This document shows, piece after piece, positions 52,318 to 60,411 of a DNA stretch of 64,000 bases. The notes beneath the pieces were generated by a model. It did not search any database and was not told the DNA's origin. It worked only from the letters and a program-made list of their open reading frames with translations. A program made the position numbers and the translations under genes. Each line of letters opens with the position of its first letter. Position 1 is the stretch's first letter. The DNA comes from Anaerococcus ihuae (GTDB taxonomy: Bacteria > Bacillota > Clostridia > Tissierellales > Peptoniphilaceae): positions 688,001 through 752,000 of the forward strand of contig NZ_CAKMRU010000001.1 of assembly GCF_928368155.1 (NCBI RefSeq), in the 5' to 3' direction.

Positions 52318-53589
52318 TTAATAATCAACGCCCTTTGTATATTTTGAGCTTGCATTCCAAAGTAAAAATTCATTTTGACCAGAATCATAAATAGCATTTA
52401 TTTGAGCTTCCACAGCATCCTTATCATATTCCATATAATTTCCACTTCCAATCCAAGAAGCTGTAAAATCTTGAATCCAAGGTCTTGATTGAGGCTTATG
52501 TTCAATTTCAGAAAATTCTTTTTGCTCCTCTTTTAAATATCTTTTTACAAGCTCATAAGGTTCTAAATCCGGCTTTTCAATATCAAAAGAATAAAATCCC
52601 CAATGTGAAGGATAAATCATAGAGCTCATTACATCTGTTTGATTAGAAATTTCTTTAAAATCTTGACCAATACCATCAGCTCTTCCAACCTGCATAGAAT
52701 ATCCAAAAACATCAATTCCACATGGAGTATCGTAATCTTGAAGCATTTCTCTTGCCTCTTTTACAAAACTAGTAATGGCATCAACCCTTTTGTCACCATC
52801 TTTCATTTTTAGATTTTCCCATTTTCCTTTAGAATAATCTAAATCATCGCTAATATTCTCAAATCCTTCAGCAAATCTCACATAATCAAATTGAATTTCA
52901 TCAAAACCTGCCTCTGCTGCAAGTTCAGCAATTTTCAAATTATAATTTCTAACATCATCCATATAAGGATTTATGAAAGATTCCCCAAGTCCATTTACTA
53001 ATAGAGAACCATTATTTAATTTGAATCCCCAGTTTGGATGTTTTTCAGAAATTACAGAATCTTTAAAAGTTGTGATTCTTGCAATAACATAAATTCCTTT
53101 ATTGTGCATTTTTCTAATAAAATCATTGGCATCAATTACTTTATCAGTTGCATATTTTATATCCTTATCCTTAGATTTAAAATCACAAGTAATATTTCCC
53201 CAGTCATCTTTAATATCAATGACAACAGTATTAAGCTTTGTACTATCAATTAAATCAATAATTTTATTATACTTTTTGGGATCAGCTACAGAATATGGAT
53301 TTAAATATATACCCTTAACCCCATCTTTTGGATAATATTTAGATTTTTTTTCATTCAATGATTTTAATCTAGACGTATCATAATCCATATTATAATCATC
53401 AGGTGCAACTCCAACAAGATAAGGTTCTCCTTTAGGTTTTTTCTCTTTTTTATTATTTATAGTTAAATTAGAATTTATATCGGAAAATGAATTACTTTCA
53501 TCTTGTTTTTTGTCATTTCTTAAAGAGCAAGATGATAAAGTAATAGAAATTAAAAACAAAAATAATAAATATATTTTTTTATTTTTCAT
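52318..53589 (-). CDS. Lipoprotein, putative glycoside hydrolase (DUF4015-like)
   Basis: The 423-residue protein has a lipoprotein signal peptide with lipobox LSSC (Cys21), a low-complexity polar linker (to about 55), then a TIM-barrel-like domain: GIYLNPYSVADPKKYNKII, then LNTVVIDIKDDWG, GIYVIARITTF, EIQFDYVRFAEG and GIDVFGYS. This strand order with acidic residues at strand ends matches the putative glycoside hydrolase family DUF4015. It would be anchored on the outer face of the membrane. Substrate unknown. Confidence 0.8.
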   Translation of the reverse strand: MKNKKIYLLFLFLISITLSSCSLRNDKKQDESNSFSDINSNLTINNKKEKKPKGEPYLVGVAPDDYNMDYDTSRLKSLNEKKSKYYPKDGVKGIYLNPYSVADPKKYNKIIDLIDSTKLNTVVIDIKDDWGNITCDFKSKDKDIKYATDKVIDANDFIRKMHNKGIYVIARITTFKDSVISEKHPNWGFKLNNGSLLVNGLGESFINPYMDDVRNYNLKIAELAAEAGFDEIQFDYVRFAEGFENISDDLDYSKGKWENLKMKDGDKRVDAITSFVKEAREMLQDYDTPCGIDVFGYSMQVGRADGIGQDFKEISNQTDVMSSMIYPSHWGFYSFDIEKPDLEPYELVKRYLKEEQKEFSEIEHKPQSRPWIQDFTASWIGSGNYMEYDKDAVEAQINAIYDSGQNEFLLWNASSKYTKGVDY

Positions 53590-53613
53590 ATAAACTCCTA
53601 GCCAAAATAAATT

Positions 53614-53644
53614 AAAAAAAGAGCAAGTCTAAAAGACTCGCTCT
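53614..53644 (-). terminator. Terminator of tuf
   Basis: AGAGC-AGTCT and AGACT-GCTCT arms with one mismatch and a short A-loop, followed by a U-run on the minus strand. Confidence 0.85.
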
Positions 53645-53652
53645 AAATAATA

Positions 53653-54849
53653 TTATTGAATTACTTTAGAAACAACTCCTGAAGCAACTGTTCTTCCACC
53701 TTCTCTTACTGCGAATCTTAATCCTTCTTCAAGAGCGATTGGTTTTTGTAATTTGATTTTGAATGTTGCGTTGTCTCCTGGCATTACCATTTCTGTTCCT
53801 TCTTCTAGTTGGATATCTCCTGTTACGTCTGTTGTTCTGAAGAAGAATTGTGGTCTATAGCCTGAGAAGAATGGGGTGTGTCTTCCTCCTTCTTCTTTTG
53901 TTAGTACGTATACTTGTCCTTCGAATTCTGTGTGTGGGTGTACTGAGCCTGGTGCTGCTATTACTTGTCCTCTTTGGATTTCGTTTCTTTGTACTCCTCT
54001 TAGTAGTAATGCACAGTTATCTCCTGATTCTGTTACGTCTAGTGATTTGTGGAACATTTCGATTCCTGTTACTACTACTTCTCTTGTTTTGTCTGTTAAT
54101 CCTACGATTTCTACTGTTGATCCTAGTTTTAGGGTTCCTCTTTCTACTCTTCCTGTTGCTACTGTTCCTCTTCCTGAGATTGTCATTACGTCTTCTACTG
54201 GCATTAGGAATGGTTGGTCGTTATCTCTTTCTGGGATGTCGAAGTATTCGTCTACTGCATCCATTAGAGCTAATATTTTGTCTGACCATTCGCCTTCTCC
54301 GCCTTCTTGTAATGATTTTAATGCAGATCCTACTATTACTGGTGCATCGTCTCCGTCGAAGTCGTATTCTGATAGTAGATCTCTTACTTCCATTTCTACT
54401 AATTCGATTAATTCTGGATCATCTACTTGGTCTTCTTTGTTTAGGAATACTGCGATTTTTGGTACTCCTACTTGTCTTGCTAATAGGATGTGTTCTCTTG
54501 TTTGTGGCATTGGACCGTCTGCAGCTGATACTACTAGGATTGCTCCGTCCATTTGTGCTGCTCCTGTGATCATGTTTTTAACGTAGTCAGCGTGGCCTGG
54601 TGCATCGATGTGTGCGTAGTGTCTTTTTTCTGTTTCGTATTCTACTACTGATGTGTTGATTGTGATTCCACGTTCTCTTTCTTCTGGTGCTTTGTCGATG
54701 TGTTCGTAATCTACGTATTCACCTGTTCCGTATTTTTTGTTTAATGCTTGGGTAATTGCTGCTGTTGTTGTTGTTTTACCGTGGTCTACGTGTCCGATTG
54801 TACCGATATTAATATGTGGTTTACTTCTTTCAAATGTTTCTTTACTCAT
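53653..54849 (-). CDS. tuf: Translation elongation factor Tu
   Basis: EF-Tu delivers aminoacyl-tRNA to the ribosome. The 398-residue GTPase has GHVDHGKT (19-26), the switch [25 protein letters not shown] and SALK motifs. Codon use is strongly biased toward a few codons, unlike its neighbours, as expected for a highly expressed gene. It stands alone, without fusA or rps genes beside it. A strong ribosome site (taggaggaaat) and an extended -10 precede it. Confidence 0.99.
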   Translation of the reverse strand: MSKETFERSKPHINIGTIGHVDHGKTTTTAAITQALNKKYGTGEYVDYEHIDKAPEERERGITINTSVVEYETEKRHYAHIDAPGHADYVKNMITGAAQMDGAILVVSAADGPMPQTREHILLARQVGVPKIAVFLNKEDQVDDPELIELVEMEVRDLLSEYDFDGDDAPVIVGSALKSLQEGGEGEWSDKILALMDAVDEYFDIPERDNDQPFLMPVEDVMTISGRGTVATGRVERGTLKLGSTVEIVGLTDKTREVVVTGIEMFHKSLDVTESGDNCALLLRGVQRNEIQRGQVIAAPGSVHPHTEFEGQVYVLTKEEGGRHTPFFSGYRPQFFFRTTDVTGDIQLEEGTEMVMPGDNATFKIKLQKPIALEEGLRFAVREGGRTVASGVVSKVIQ

Positions 54850-54875
54850 TATTTCCTCCTAAATATTATAAAAAT

Positions 54876-54881
54876 ACTATA
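54876..54881 (-). promoter_or_regulatory. Extended -10 element of tuf
   Basis: TATAGT preceded by TGG on the minus strand, 27 bases before the start. Confidence 0.55.
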
Positions 54882-54949
54882 CCATAAATTTTATATTTTT
54901 ACTACAATTACATACATTATACCGTTTATTTTGCATATTTAAAAATTAT

Positions 54950-54977
54950 TTGCAAAAATATTTTTCTATGGTATATT
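54950..54977 (+). promoter_or_regulatory. Promoter of tRNA-Thr
   Basis: TTGCAA (54950-54955), a 16-base spacer ending in TGG, and TATATT (54972-54977), nine bases before the tRNA. Confidence 0.65.
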
Positions 54978-54986
54978 ATTTTCAGT

Positions 54987-55062
54987 GCCACTTTAGCTCA
55001 GTTGGTAGAGCGCATCCATGGTAAGGATGAGGTCCTCAGTTCGATCCTGGGAAGTGGCTCCA
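54987..55062 (+). tRNA. tRNA-Thr (GGT anticodon)
   Basis: A 76-base tRNA with encoded CCA. The acceptor GCCACTT pairs with AAGTGGC, the D-arm reads AGCTCAGTTGGTAGAGC, the anticodon is GGT in CATGGTAAG, and the T-loop is GTTCGATCC. A T-run follows. Phage genes lie downstream, so its 3' end may once have been an integration site, although no second att copy is visible. Confidence 0.96.
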
Positions 55063-55826
55063 TTTTTTTTTGCCTATTTATAGGATTTTCAACATTTAAT
55101 ATTAATTAAATTCTACAAAAATCTATAAATTTTGATACGGTTGATAACACGTTGCTAACTCAAATATAACTTAAGACAAAGATATAATATAAATTTTTAA
55201 AGGGAGTTTTATCTCCAAATATTTTTTAAATTATTTAAATATACTTATTTTTTTAAAAAAATTCCATATAGAATGACCACCATCAATAATCCCATGGTAT
55301 TTTTAGATACTTTATTTACAACTATATATATGTCTAGCTTTCAAAAGCATTATAAACTTCTTACATTTCTGAAATAAAACCATTTTTTTCTCTTAAATCT
55401 TTACAAATGTTTGATTGGTTGAATTTATCGCTAATTATACAATTACCAAAGCATTTTCGATTGCTTTTTTGTTTTTTGTATTTTTGTTGGTATATTCTCT
55501 TACTTACTATATTAATATTTTAATTAATCCAAATAAGACTACTACTGTTAAACATTTTACATTTAATTATTAAAAGTATTTCACATATTTTCTCATAAAA
55601 GCTAATCTAAGGTGTAGTGTCCTATTTGAGTTCCTACAAGCACATATCTTCATTTGATACTTGCACAAATGTAAAAAATCAAACTATAGCATATACACTA
55701 TCATAATGAATATTTTGTATCACTATGTAGTTGCAACAGTTTCTGCACTTGAATTTTATGCTGACCTAACATTACAAATAGATTAAGTAACTACTATCAA
55801 GTTCTGATATTTAATAAATTTTTCAC
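55063..55826. other. 764-base AT-rich stretch without a recognisable gene
   Basis: After the tRNA-Thr T-run there is no ORF of useful length on either strand. The start contains ATACGGTTGATAACACGTTG, in a context that could be a remnant of integrase or attachment DNA, but I cannot show this. The part near 55600-55800 has less extreme composition and may be decayed phage coding sequence. Confidence 0.5.
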
Positions 55827-56333
55827 TTATCTTATTTGTTTTTGTACTCGTCTTTTAACCTCTGGACTTTTGCCCTTTAATCTTTCGTTCACTTTTTTTT
55901 CCACCAAGTCTTTTAACATATCAGCAAAATCTTTCACATTCTCTTTTGTAGATTCTGCCTCATCAGTTATAAGATTATTCACAAGATCATCAGAAATATT
56001 GAAGCCTTGTTCAATCAACATATTTTTCGCAACCTTTGCCATGGCTGATTGATTCTCTCTTTGCTTGTACTCTTCAAGTTCCTTTTTGTACTTGTCGAGT
56101 TCGTACTTCAACTTTTCATCTTCATTCATCTTTTCAAGCTTTCTGGCTTCCTCAAGCTCCTTGATTTTTTCATCTTGTTGCTTTTGCCATTTAGCTTTCT
56201 TTTCCTTGATGATTTCGTCTACTTGTTCATCAGAATATTTCTTTTCAGACTCTTTATTCTCATCCTTTTTTTCTTTTGTTTCTTCGATTTCTTCTGTAGT
56301 TTCTTCAACTTGATTTTTAGTTTCGTCTGCCAT
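55827..56333 (-). CDS. Phage capsid scaffolding protein (DUF4355-like)
   Basis: The 168-residue protein has an acidic, glutamate-rich N-terminus, a long central coiled coil (about 35-95; WQKQQDEKIKELEEARKLEK), and a C-terminal MLIEQGFNISDDLVNNLI segment. This is the pattern of DUF4355/GP20-type scaffold proteins that precede the major capsid gene in Siphoviridae-like phages. The ATG at 56333 follows tggaggtaaat; four upstream codons that overlap the ribosome site are dropped. The capsid gene that should follow is missing. Confidence 0.8.
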   Translation of the reverse strand: MADETKNQVEETTEEIEETKEKKDENKESEKKYSDEQVDEIIKEKKAKWQKQQDEKIKELEEARKLEKMNEDEKLKYELDKYKKELEEYKQRENQSAMAKVAKNMLIEQGFNISDDLVNNLITDEAESTKENVKDFADMLKDLVEKKVNERLKGKSPEVKRRVQKQIR

Positions 56334-56403
56334 ATTTACCTCCATAATTTAAAGTTGTAATGCTTAACTATCCTTAAAGTTTTACGTCATTAAAGCTTGG
56401 ACA

Positions 56404-56487
56404 TGGTGGGAAGAGTGGGATTCGAACCCACGAAGGCTAAGCCAACGGTTTTACAGACCGTCCCGTTTTCCACTTCGGTATCTTCGC
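56404..56487 (-). tRNA. tRNA-Tyr (GTA anticodon), probably degenerate
   Basis: An 84-base class II tRNA with encoded CCA. The anticodon stem ACGGT/ACCGT and loop CTGTAAA (GTA) are intact, as are the variable arm GGC-TTA-GCC and the T-arm GTGGG/CCCAC. The acceptor stem has a C-C mismatch at the second pair (GCGAAGA against TCTTCCC), and the D-loop is short. It lies inside the phage remnant and may be a phage tRNA or a decaying copy. Confidence 0.8.
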
Positions 56488-56537
56488 AAATAAAAAATCG
56501 CACGATTAATTCACGATTTCTCACGATTAACGCACGA

Positions 56538-56798
56538 TTATTTTTTCATTCCTTTGTTTACATTGTAGTATCTTTGTTTCTTATTAAGCTTCTTAAACTC
56601 TTCCTCAGTAAGTATCCTTTGCATTGCTAATTTATATTTCTTGTTATATGGATACTTGTTACTATCTATTAATCTTCTAACATTTAAAGCATCTTTCTTG
56701 CATAAAAAATGGGCGTGTTGCTCATAAGCACCGCCCTCTCTAATTAGTATCCGTTTTCTTTTCGGTAGTTTTGGATAATATTTTATTGTTAGTTTCAT
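56538..56798 (-). CDS. Small basic phage-associated protein, function unknown
   Basis: The 86-residue protein is strongly basic (KLPKRKRILIRE; a lysine-rich C-terminus with NKKQRYYNVNKGMKK). It contains EHAHFLCKKDA-like histidine and cysteine residues that could bind metal, but no family is recognised. It starts with ATG within the end of the small membrane-protein gene. It belongs to the phage segment by position. Confidence 0.55.
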   Translation of the reverse strand: MKLTIKYYPKLPKRKRILIREGGAYEQHAHFLCKKDALNVRRLIDSNKYPYNKKYKLAMQRILTEEEFKKLNKKQRYYNVNKGMKK

Positions 56799-56982
56799 TA
56801 TTATTTTTAAAATTTTCTTTATACCATTTTTCGTTTCTTATACCTATCACAACAGCAGATATAACCCATGTTATAATTAACAATCCTAATATTATATAAG
56901 GAGCAAACACTGCCCACCAAGACCAAGATATATAACCTAAAGCCTTTAATATTATTAAAGTTATTTGTAATAAAGTTACTAT
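56740..56982 (-). pseudogene. Small phage membrane protein, start codon apparently mutated (ATG to ATA)
   Basis: An open frame of 80 codons encodes a helix-rich membrane protein: LLQITLIILKALGYISWSWWAV then APYIILGLLIITWVISAVVI. This resembles the small transmembrane phage proteins with an (I/N)WSWWWV core. An ideal ribosome site (aaggag) lies six bases before an ATA codon, and there is no in-frame ATG, GTG or TTG nearby. The start has therefore probably been lost. It overlaps the next gene by 59 bases. Confidence 0.5.
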
Positions 56983-57036
56983 TTATTTCTCCTTAGTTTA
57001 AATTTAAAAAACACATTCTAACTCGAATGTGTTCGT

Positions 57037-57369
57037 TTATACAAACAAAGCTACAACATCAACCAATCCTTTTAATGATTCCTTAGCTTTTGCCATTAAA
57101 TTATTATCAAATAAGTACTCTATACCTTTAGGTGTTATTTGTATTTCATTATAGTATATGATTTTACCATCTTTAGTTTTTTTGATATAAACCCCTTCGA
57201 CAAATCATTGTTTAGATAGGTTTTCAATGATGTAATACCAATAGTCTTTATTTAGTCTTAAGCTCATATTTTCAAACTGTTCTTTATCGGGAGTTTTACC
57301 ATCTTTCAAACACTCATATAGGTATTTTAAAACTTGGTATACAATTACAAAATAATCATCTTTTGACAT
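57037..57369 (-). pseudogene. YjcQ-family phage protein with an in-frame stop
   Basis: The 111-codon frame starts ATG TCA AAA (MSKDDYFVIVYQVLKYLYE) and ends with KESLKGLVDVVALFV. It has the YjcQ-type winged-helix layout: a first helix pair, then IENLSKQ*FVEGVYI, then ITPKGIEYLFDNN. A TGA at 57205-57207 (codon 55) interrupts it, where a glycine or similar codon is expected. The frame is otherwise intact, so this is a recent nonsense mutation. Confidence 0.75.
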
Positions 57370-57370
57370 A

Positions 57371-57577
57371 TCAATCAGCTCTCTTTACCAATTCAATATC
57401 ATCTTCTAAACACTGATGTATTTTATATTCCCAATCGCCTGACTCATAAAAAGTTTTTTCTTTATCCTCTATAAGATAAATATCTCTACCATTAATATTG
57501 GTTATATCTACAGCTGTGCCAATTACATTTTTATTAATAATTTTTACAGTATCAAATTCATTTATTCTTTTTTTCAT
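57371..57577 (-). CDS. Small acidic protein overlapping the toxin-like gene, possible immunity protein (DUF4926-like)
   Basis: The 68-residue protein (ATG at 57577) has an SH3-like beta pattern: NEFDTVKIINKNVIGTAVDI then GRDIYLIED, resembling small DUF4926-type proteins (F-D-T-V ... G-T-V-D-I). Its start lies inside the 3' end of the minor-head/toxin gene (20-base overlap). Such pairs with DUF6883-type toxin domains are plausible immunity pairs, but this rests on weak similarity only. Confidence 0.5.
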   Translation of the reverse strand: MKKRINEFDTVKIINKNVIGTAVDITNINGRDIYLIEDKEKTFYESGDWEYKIHQCLEDDIELVKRAD

Positions 57578-58469
57578 ATCTGTAAGCCGTAACAAATCTA
57601 GGCTTATCCCCCTTCCTATCAATGCTCCACGCTGTTCTAAAATTTCTTTTTTTATTAATTCCTAGTTGCATATCAATTCTAAAATTTTTGAAAGTGTAGT
57701 CATTTTTTCTATCATGAACTTTTTTTCCGTTTTTATAACCTTCGTACAACTGATCTAATAATTTATAAGAATTTTCTTCTTTAAACCCAACGCTTTTAAA
57801 TTCTTGATAGTAATCTGTTCCTTTTTTTAGAAGATACTTATAAATTTTATTATAGTGAATTGTAAAATCTTCAGTATAAAAAACTTCATTAATCTCATTA
57901 TAATTATACCCTATATCCTCTAAATTATAACTTTTATCAGAGTTTTTATCATCAAAATAAGTAACAGTAGTACACCTACACCTTGGATGCCATAAGGGGA
58001 TATTATCACCCTCAACTGCTTCTGATATTTTAACAATATCCACATTATGAGGACTACAATGCCTGCAAGCTGTAGGCTCGGTCATTATTTCTAAATATTC
58101 ATAACCACCATCTTTATATGCTTCAATTTGAGTTTGTATCCATACCCTGCCGCTTTCTGTATAAGCTAACCTTTCAGTAGCATTAGTTATATTTTTAATA
58201 TCCTTACTAACTAAATCTCTGAGTTTTCTTGCAAACTCCCTGGGATTTTTGCCCTGTATTACAACAGATTCAATGTTTCTTTCAATTCGTCTCGATAATT
58301 CTCTTGCATCTCGCCAAATCCTATCAGAAAAATGGGCGTTGTGATAATCTTGGCTAACAATAAATCTTGCCCTTCTTTCAATTCCTGTTTGATTTATATT
58401 AAGTCCAAGAATACTCGCTTGACGTTTGTACTCATCAATTTTGCCTTTTATCAGACAACTACATTTTTT
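57558..58469 (-). pseudogene. Phage minor head protein (Mu gpF/SPP1 gp7-like), 5'-truncated, with toxin-like C-terminus
   Basis: The open frame extends from a stop at 58470 with no usable start in the expected place. An ATG at 58085 opens only the last 175 codons. Upstream codons clearly continue the same protein (ERRARFIVSQDYHNAHFSD, then NATERLAYTESGRVWIQTQ), the head-morphogenesis domain. A zinc-like ACRHCSPHN and HPRCRCTT follow near codon 135-165. The last about 100 residues (IHYNKIYKYLLKKG ... RTAWSIDRKGDKPRFVTAYR) resemble DUF6883-type toxin domains. The N-terminal part of a normal minor head protein is missing; an A7 run at about 58465 could mark a frameshift or a deletion edge. Confidence 0.7.
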
Positions 58470-58513
58470 TCATTTTTTTATAAGAATTTCTAAAAAATTA
58501 TAGGTGTTTACTT

Positions 58514-58783
58514 TTAATACCACATTATTTTGCAATCTTTAATTTCTTTGTTTCCTTCAACCATATCTCTCAATGCATTTAAAGCTTCAATAGCATATGG
58601 ATAACCGCTGTATTCTTTCTCATCTGTAGGGCTTAATTCTATTTTATAATCAGCTAAATCCGCACAATTTACTGATACCTTACCAAACTCATTCCAATCT
58701 TCTGGATAATAATCAGCACATATCCAATTATTTATTTTTTTAATATTTTTTAACATTAACATTCTTATTAATTTTTCTCCCAA
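58514..58783 (-). CDS. Conserved small protein of unknown function
   Basis: The protein has up to 89 residues, starting at a TTG at 58783 (aagga just upstream) or an ATG at 58762 or 58756. It contains NWICADYYPEDWNEFGKVSV and ends KIMWY. I recognise this kind of sequence only as an uncharacterised family in firmicute genomes and prophages. It lies at the border of the phage remnant, and whether it belongs to it is unclear. Confidence 0.55.
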   Translation of the reverse strand: MGEKLIRMLMLKNIKKINNWICADYYPEDWNEFGKVSVNCADLADYKIELSPTDEKEYSGYPYAIEALNALRDMVEGNKEIKDCKIMWY

Positions 58784-58936
58784 ATGTCCTTCAGAACCTC
58801 TTAATATGTTTTAAAATTCTTAAAATATATTTATAATATGTTTTTAATTAATATTAGCGTTTTATTTATAAATAAACTCAATTTATTATTTTTTTCTTCT
58901 TAGTTTATTTTATAAATTATTTAAATCTAAATATAT

Positions 58937-58970
58937 AAAAAATCAAGCCTTATGAAAGCTTGATTTTTAT
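58937..58970 (-). terminator. Terminator of uraA
   Basis: AAATCAAGC and GCTTGATTT arms with a nine-base loop and a U-rich tract on the minus strand. Confidence 0.85.
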
Positions 58971-58973
58971 TTT

Positions 58974-60239
58974 TTATTGATTTATCAAATTTAATTTTCT
59001 TAGCAATGTTAAAAACGCAGATAGTAAAACTGCAACTACTGATGCTAGTACCATACCTTGTAATTGGATTGAACCAAATTTTATTGATAGGCCTGATAAT
59101 CCTGCTATAAATATTGTTGATGTTAGGATTAAATTTATTGATTTTGAATAGTCTACTTTTTGATCTACTAATAATCTTATACCGCTTGTTCCTATCATTC
59201 CATATAACAAGAAGGTTACTCCTCCTATTACATCTCCTGGTATTGTTTGAATTAAGGCTGCAAGTGGTCCTACAAAGGCCATTAATATTGATATAACTGC
59301 TGCAGCTCCTATAACTTGAACTGAATATACTCCAGTTATTGCCATAACTCCTATATTTTCTCCATAGGTTGTTGTTGGAACTCCCCCGACTAATCCTGAT
59401 AGAGCTGATGAGAAGTTATCTGCAAATATTGACCTATGAAGACCTGGATCTTCTAATAAATTTCTTCCGATAATATTGCTTGTTACAACTTGGTGTGAAA
59501 TGTGTTCGCTTGTTATGACTAGTATTACTGGTAGCATTGATAAAATTGCTTCTATTGAAAATTTTGGTGCTGAAAAGTTTGGTAGGGTAAATAGTTTTGC
59601 TTCTAATACTGGTGTAAAATCAACCATTCCAAAAAATACTGAACAAATATATCCCACAACTATTGCTATTAAGATTGGAATAGTTGAAAAAAATCCTTTA
59701 AAGGAAACTGATCCAATTATTGCTGTAAAAAGTGTAATTCCAAATATTATAAAATCTTTATAATTTGCAGTATCTGTCATTAAATTTGCTCCGATTGAAC
59801 CGCCTGTTACTGTATTTCCTGCAAGTTCAAATCCTATTAGGGCAACAACAGATCCCATAGCAGCTGGTGGCAATACTACGTCTATCCATCCTATCCCAAA
59901 TTTATAAATTATATATGCCAAAAAACATCCTAGAATTCCGACCACAATAAAAGCACCTTGAGCATATTGAAATCCTTGACTTGCAATAATAGCTGTTCCT
60001 GGTGCTAAAAATGCAAATGATGATCCCAAATAAGCTGGTGCTTTCTTTTTGGTAAATAATATAAATAATAATGTTCCTATACCATTCATAAAAAGTACAA
60101 TTCCGGGATTTATTTTAAATAAAATAGGAACTAGAACACTTGCTCCAAACATTGCGAATGTATGTTGGATTGAAAGTGGCAATAACAATTTAAATGGCAA
60201 CTTATCTTCTACATGGTAAATTTTTTTAGAATTTTTCAT
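58974..60239 (-). CDS. uraA: Uracil permease / NCS2 nucleobase transporter
   Basis: The 421-residue membrane protein has about 14 helices and the NCS2 signature segments: QHTFAMFGASVLVP near the start (about 24-37), the substrate-site SEHISHQVV (about 243-251; the Glu and His region), and NGTTYGE-like VPTTTYGENIGVMAI (about 286-300). It imports uracil with protons. It is monocistronic, and no PyrR-type attenuator is seen between its promoter and start. Confidence 0.94.
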   Translation of the reverse strand: MKNSKKIYHVEDKLPFKLLLPLSIQHTFAMFGASVLVPILFKINPGIVLFMNGIGTLLFILFTKKKAPAYLGSSFAFLAPGTAIIASQGFQYAQGAFIVVGILGCFLAYIIYKFGIGWIDVVLPPAAMGSVVALIGFELAGNTVTGGSIGANLMTDTANYKDFIIFGITLFTAIIGSVSFKGFFSTIPILIAIVVGYICSVFFGMVDFTPVLEAKLFTLPNFSAPKFSIEAILSMLPVILVITSEHISHQVVTSNIIGRNLLEDPGLHRSIFADNFSSALSGLVGGVPTTTYGENIGVMAITGVYSVQVIGAAAVISILMAFVGPLAALIQTIPGDVIGGVTFLLYGMIGTSGIRLLVDQKVDYSKSINLILTSTIFIAGLSGLSIKFGSIQLQGMVLASVVAVLLSAFLTLLRKLNLINQ

Positions 60240-60266
60240 AATACCTCCTTGTATATATCAAAAGAT

Positions 60267-60295
60267 ATGTTAGCAAAAATTGTATTAAATGTCAA
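60267..60295 (-). promoter_or_regulatory. Promoter of uraA
   Basis: A perfect TTGACA (60290-60295), a 17-base spacer and TAACAT (60267-60272) on the minus strand. The ribosome site aaggaggt follows about 20 bases later. Confidence 0.75.
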
Positions 60296-60363
60296 TATTT
60301 TTTGTAATTATTAATTTAAAAAACATTCATTTATTTTACCTATTCAAATTTTAAATTTTATAA

Positions 60364-60391
60364 AAATAAAAGACCCAGCCAAAGCTGAGTC
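60364..60391 (-). terminator. Terminator of the ferredoxin gene
   Basis: On the minus strand GACTCAGC and GCTGGGTC arms (one G-U pair) with a four-base loop and a U-rich tract. Confidence 0.8.
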
Positions 60392-60411
60392 CATTTTTTT
60401 ATGTATATATC

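Noticed and set aside
53850-54586. Two long open frames (over 230 codons) on the plus strand within tuf
   Set aside because: They are antisense shadows produced by the strongly biased codon use of tuf. One is almost pure leucine, the other serine/threonine-rich, and neither has a ribosome site.
57205-57207. Selenocysteine or programmed readthrough at the TGA of the YjcQ gene
   Set aside because: No SECIS-like hairpin follows, and no selenoprotein family is involved; a nonsense mutation in a phage remnant is simpler.
60240-60300. PyrR-type attenuator in front of uraA
   Set aside because: The leader is only about 30 bases and contains no anti-terminator or terminator hairpin.
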